From positions 1 through 7,902 of the forward strand of contig SHUN01000118.1 in NCBI GenBank assembly GCA_009697495.1: a stretch of DNA of 7,902 nt. The letters run 5' to 3'. The notes under the pieces were generated by a model that worked only from the letters and a program-made list of their open reading frames with translations, ran no database searches and was not told where the DNA came from. Positions 5,984 to 7,902 of the stretch are shown here, one piece after another. Positions within the stretch are counted from its first letter, which is position 1. Every line of letters begins with the position of its first letter. A program made the translations under genes and the position numbers. Source of the DNA: Bryobacterales bacterium. Its GTDB lineage: Bacteria > Acidobacteriota > Terriglobia > Bryobacterales > Bryobacteraceae.

Positions 5984-6009
5984 TCGGTTCTTCGCTGTCT
6001 CACGTGGGT
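5984..6009 (+). repeat. Right terminal inverted repeat of the ISL3 element
   Basis: TCGGTTCTTCGCTG begins this 26-bp end, which also contains the transposase stop codon (6000-6002). It matches the inverted left end at about 19 of 26 positions, and a second, decayed copy of it lies at 5583. The TCGG at the outer edge may belong to the target rather than to the IS. Confidence 0.6.
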
Positions 6010-7217
6010 AGTGGTGACAGGTTAAGTTTGCCCGCGATGAGGTAAATGATGCTGGCAAAGTTGCGGTTGGATCGGTAACCTCTGGCCTTGGCCTTGGCGG
6101 CTTGGACGAGGCTGTTAATGCCTTCGAGGATACCGTTGTTGATCCTGGAGGTAAACCAGCGGAGGATTCCGTCTTGATGACGGCGGATTGATTTTGCGGC
6201 GTCGATGATCGGTTGGATGCGGCTGTGGGTGGCCCAGAAGTACCATTTGTCGAGGTAGGTCTTGGCCTGATCCGGCGGCTGGTTATAAAGGTCCTGGAAG
6301 GCGAGACGTATCTGGTAGGCTCGCGCCGTTTTCAGGTGGGATCGGGTGAGGTCGAAGGCGGCGAGTTTGTCCTTTTGGTTAGCGGTGAGATTGGCCAGGT
6401 TCTTCAGCCAAACGTAGCGGCTGCCGGTGAGTTCGGGATGCTCCTTCCGTTCCAGGCGGCGGACTTCGTCGACGGCGCCGTTGACGAGACCAACGACGTG
6501 GAACTTGTCAAAGGTGATGGAAGCGTTTGGCAGTTGTTCGGTAGCGCCTTTGACGAAGGCGGGCGACATGTCGAGGCTGACCTCGGCGACGGCTTGCGGA
6601 TCGCCCCCATGGGCCGTTAGATCTTGCGCAAAAGCGGCGACGGTGGCCGAATCCTTGCCCGGAGTGACGAAGAGAACCTTGCGCTCCTTCAAATCGACGA
6701 AGAGGGAGACGTAGTTCTGGCCGCGACGGGCGGCCGTTTCGTCCATGCCGACCTGAGTGACCCGGGAGTGGTCGGCTTGGCTGCGCGCCAAGTCCACGTA
6801 ATGGTTGACGATCCGCCAAAGCAGCGTGTCGTGTTCCCCCACCAGACGGGCGGCGGCGCGGACGGGCATCCCTTGGACGAGCTTCATGACAAAGGCTTCG
6901 AAGAGCAAGGTAAAACCGCTGTCCGGCCGGGCCCACGGAACCGCGACGCGGTGGACGCCGCAACAGGAACACTCGACGCGGGGCGTGCGGGCGTGGAGAT
7001 AGGCTTGATGCTCAAAAAAGTTCAGGTGGCGCCACGTCAGGGTGTCCGTATCGTAGGCCTTGGCGGCGGCGGAGCAAACGGGGCAAGGGAAAGTGGAGCC
7101 GCGCGGGAAGTCGAGATAAATGTCGAGACGTCCGGGCTCGACGGTGAAATCGCAATGATCCACCAGCCAGGGCGGCAAGATCCCTAAAGCGGCCTGGAAA
7201 AGTTCGTTTTCGTTCAT
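6000..7217 (-). CDS. ISL3-family transposase
   Basis: This 405-residue DDE transposase is complete and appears functional. The N-terminus has a zinc-binding region with C45 and C48 (CPVC) and C83, C85 and C86 (CSCCG), followed by a helical DNA-binding part. The catalytic core shows D159 (VGMDET), D216 (VSLDMSPAF) and E365 (NGILEGINS), the ISL3 DDE triad. FDKFHVV at 236-242 and the C-terminal segment RGYRSNRNFASIIYLIAGKL are also typical. The length fits the family (about 400-440). The ATG at 7217 follows an in-frame stop and is the only reasonable start; GAGGGG lies 10 nt upstream, a rather long spacing. No frameshift or stop interrupts it, so the copy is recent or still under selection. Its final residues overlap the right terminal repeat. 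Confidence 0.95.
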   Translation of the reverse strand: MNENELFQAALGILPPWLVDHCDFTVEPGRLDIYLDFPRGSTFPCPVCSAAAKAYDTDTLTWRHLNFFEHQAYLHARTPRVECSCCGVHRVAVPWARPDSGFTLLFEAFVMKLVQGMPVRAAARLVGEHDTLLWRIVNHYVDLARSQADHSRVTQVGMDETAARRGQNYVSLFVDLKERKVLFVTPGKDSATVAAFAQDLTAHGGDPQAVAEVSLDMSPAFVKGATEQLPNASITFDKFHVVGLVNGAVDEVRRLERKEHPELTGSRYVWLKNLANLTANQKDKLAAFDLTRSHLKTARAYQIRLAFQDLYNQPPDQAKTYLDKWYFWATHSRIQPIIDAAKSIRRHQDGILRWFTSRINNGILEGINSLVQAAKAKARGYRSNRNFASIIYLIAGKLNLSPLPT

Positions 7218-7610
7218 CGCGGCGCGCCCCCTCGGTTACGCGTCCAGCCATAATAGCCGATCCATCCAGTGGATGTGTTGGGGCAGCGGGAATCGGAGAG
7301 AGGTGTTCACCCGCTACCGGGCATTCCGCCCTACGGGCGGGGATTTTCAAGGCATGGGGGTCTTTCGATCCGATGCGGTTCGGGGAGGGAGCGCGAAAGA
7401 CGGACTTCCGCGCTCGATCATCGTCTCGATGAGCCCGCCGGGCTATCCCTCGGCATGGGTGCATCCCTGCAGAGCCCACTTCCGTTTCGCCCGGCAACAA
7501 TAGGATAACTCCGCCTCCGCCGTATCCGATGGGTCGCCGAATCGCAACCCTCCAAAAGTTGAACGCTCTCACCCTTCCGTCTCAGCCTTCACAAGGGGAA
7601 TCCCGCCGCA
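7218..7610. other. Long non-coding leader between transposase start and left IS end
   Basis: About 390 bp without a recognisable gene. A minus-strand frame stays open through it (to 7572) but resembles no known protein and seems a chance product of high GC. A short perfect hairpin CCGCCC-TAC-GGGCGG lies at 7326-7340, followed by GGATTTTC, possibly a weak plus-strand terminator that blocks read-through into the transposase. An alternative, poorer ISL3-like end (GGGCTCTGCAGGG inverted, near 7460-7475) also falls here. Promoter elements could not be assigned with confidence. Confidence 0.4.
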
Positions 7611-7636
7611 ACCCACGACTAATAGCGAGGAGCCGA
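7611..7636 (-). repeat. Left terminal inverted repeat of the ISL3 element
   Basis: Read on the minus strand this begins TCGGCTCCTCGCT and ends CGTGGGT. It pairs with the right end at about 19 of 26 positions, with the best match in the outer 13 and inner 7 bases. The outer TCGGCT also encodes the Ser-Ala of the receptor's GDFSA, so the exact boundary is uncertain by several bases. Confidence 0.5.
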
Positions 7637-7902
7637 GAAATCGCCGGTGCGCTGGCCGGCGGTGGGGACGGTGACGAGGGTGGCGGCGGTGCCGGTGCGG
7701 TAATAGAATTTGTCATAGGACGAGAAGAAGAAGAGCTTGTTGCGTTTGATGGGGCCGCCGAGATTGGCGCCGAATTCGTTTTGATGCTCGGGGGCGCGGA
7801 AGGCGGGGAAGAAGCCGCGGGCGTCGAGGAGAGTATTGCGGAAGAATTCGTAGCCAGCGCCGTGGAATTTGTTGGTGCCGGATTTGAGGACGAAGTTGGT
7901 AG
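7619..7902 (-). pseudogene. Truncated TonB-dependent receptor (Oar-like), cut by the IS
   Basis: The visible 93 residues, open at the window edge, run from TNFVLKSGTNKFHGAGYEFF through LDARGFF, NEFGANLGGPIKRNKLFFF and VPTAGQRTGDFSA, then PRY and a stop. These are hallmark motifs of the plug-to-barrel junction in the large (about 1000-1200 residues) carboxypeptidase-regulatory-like/TonB receptors abundant in Acidobacteria, which import large ligands across the outer membrane. In intact members GDFS is followed by several hundred residues of beta-barrel. Here the frame ends four codons later, and the last codons (PRY-stop) come from sequence assigned to the IS end. The rest of the barrel is not found on the other side of the element. 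The gene is therefore almost certainly non-functional, unless the IS is a very recent insertion and the remainder lies elsewhere. The N-terminus lies beyond 7902. Confidence 0.85.

Larger units (their letters stand above)
5581..5985. other. Gene-poor scar region between flavin reductase and ISL3 element
   Basis: No intact gene is seen over about 405 bp. It contains the decayed IS end (5582-5664) and a possible surface-protein fragment (5696-5851, minus). It also has a short CCGG-GAG-CCGG hairpin followed by ATCG and six T (5830-5850, plus strand), which might act as a weak terminator for the upstream operon. A T8 run (5887-5894) directly precedes a GC-rich hairpin (stem 5895-5905 with 5916-5926). 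The stretch 5930-5985 shows nothing recognisable. Confidence 0.6.
5986..7634 (-). mobile_element. ISL3-family insertion sequence (proposed ends)
   Basis: The element holds a complete ISL3 transposase gene on the minus strand. The right end is set at GGTTCTTCGCTG (5986), a start typical of ISL3 terminal repeats (GGxTCTT). The left end is set at 7634, where the inverted sequence reads GGCTCCTCGCT; about 17 of 24 bases match. Flanking octamers AAAAAATC (5978-5985) and GAGAAATC (7635-7642) agree at 6 of 8 positions, near the 8-bp duplication expected for ISL3 but not exact. The left boundary coincides with the point where the TonB receptor is cut off. The right boundary is firmer than the left, because the transposase leader would be unusually long (about 390 bp). 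Confidence 0.6.

Noticed and set aside
7456..7478. Alternative left end of the IS (GGGCTCTGCAGGG inverted)
   Set aside because: It matches the right end at only about half the positions and has no matching flanking octamer, unlike the end at 7634.
1..7902. CRISPR array, tRNA or rRNA genes
   Set aside because: No regularly spaced repeats and no cloverleaf or rRNA-like sequence were seen when reading both strands.

Overview
The window looks like a chromosomal segment of an Acidobacteriota bacterium, most likely in the Bryobacter/Solibacter neighbourhood. The clues are a fragment of an Oar-like TonB-dependent receptor, a Tat-tagged TIM-barrel isomerase, a fragment resembling the C-terminal domain common in Solibacter surface proteins, and G/C-rich third codon positions. 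This placement is inference from protein style, not from a database search.

Left part (1-3055): a 7Fe ferredoxin on the plus strand (272-532) converges on a minus-strand unit. Read in its own direction, that unit is a 50-residue unknown ORF (3055-2903), a DinG/YoaA-type Fe-S DNA helicase (2827-893) and a pterin synthase of the PTPS/QueD family (900-520). The helicase and pterin genes overlap by 8 nt. The pterin gene and the ferredoxin overlap tail to tail by 13 nt. The pterin enzyme lacks the usual active-site Cys and carries a Glu one position further on, as in PTPS-III. A perfect 37-bp palindrome and three DnaA-box-like motifs lie in the helicase leader.

Middle part (3079-5580): only 23 bp from the 50-residue ORF, a tightly packed plus-strand operon runs in the opposite direction. 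It encodes a hydroxypyruvate-isomerase-like TIM barrel with a twin-arginine N-terminus, a Cys-rich zinc-finger protein of unknown function, a single-domain CbiX-type sirohydrochlorin chelatase, and an FNR-like flavin reductase. Successive genes overlap by 1-13 nt. The last three may form a metal/tetrapyrrole/redox unit; the ferredoxin at 272 is a possible electron partner.

Right part (5581-7902): a mobile-element scar zone. A complete ISL3-family transposase gene (7217-6000) sits in an element whose proposed ends are 5986 and 7634. The left end cuts off a TonB-dependent receptor gene right after its GDFSA motif. The rest of the receptor is not on the other side. Instead, 5581-5985 holds a decayed second copy of the same IS end and a small fragment resembling a Solibacter C-terminal domain, which points to repeated insertion and deletion here. 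No tRNA, rRNA or CRISPR array was seen.
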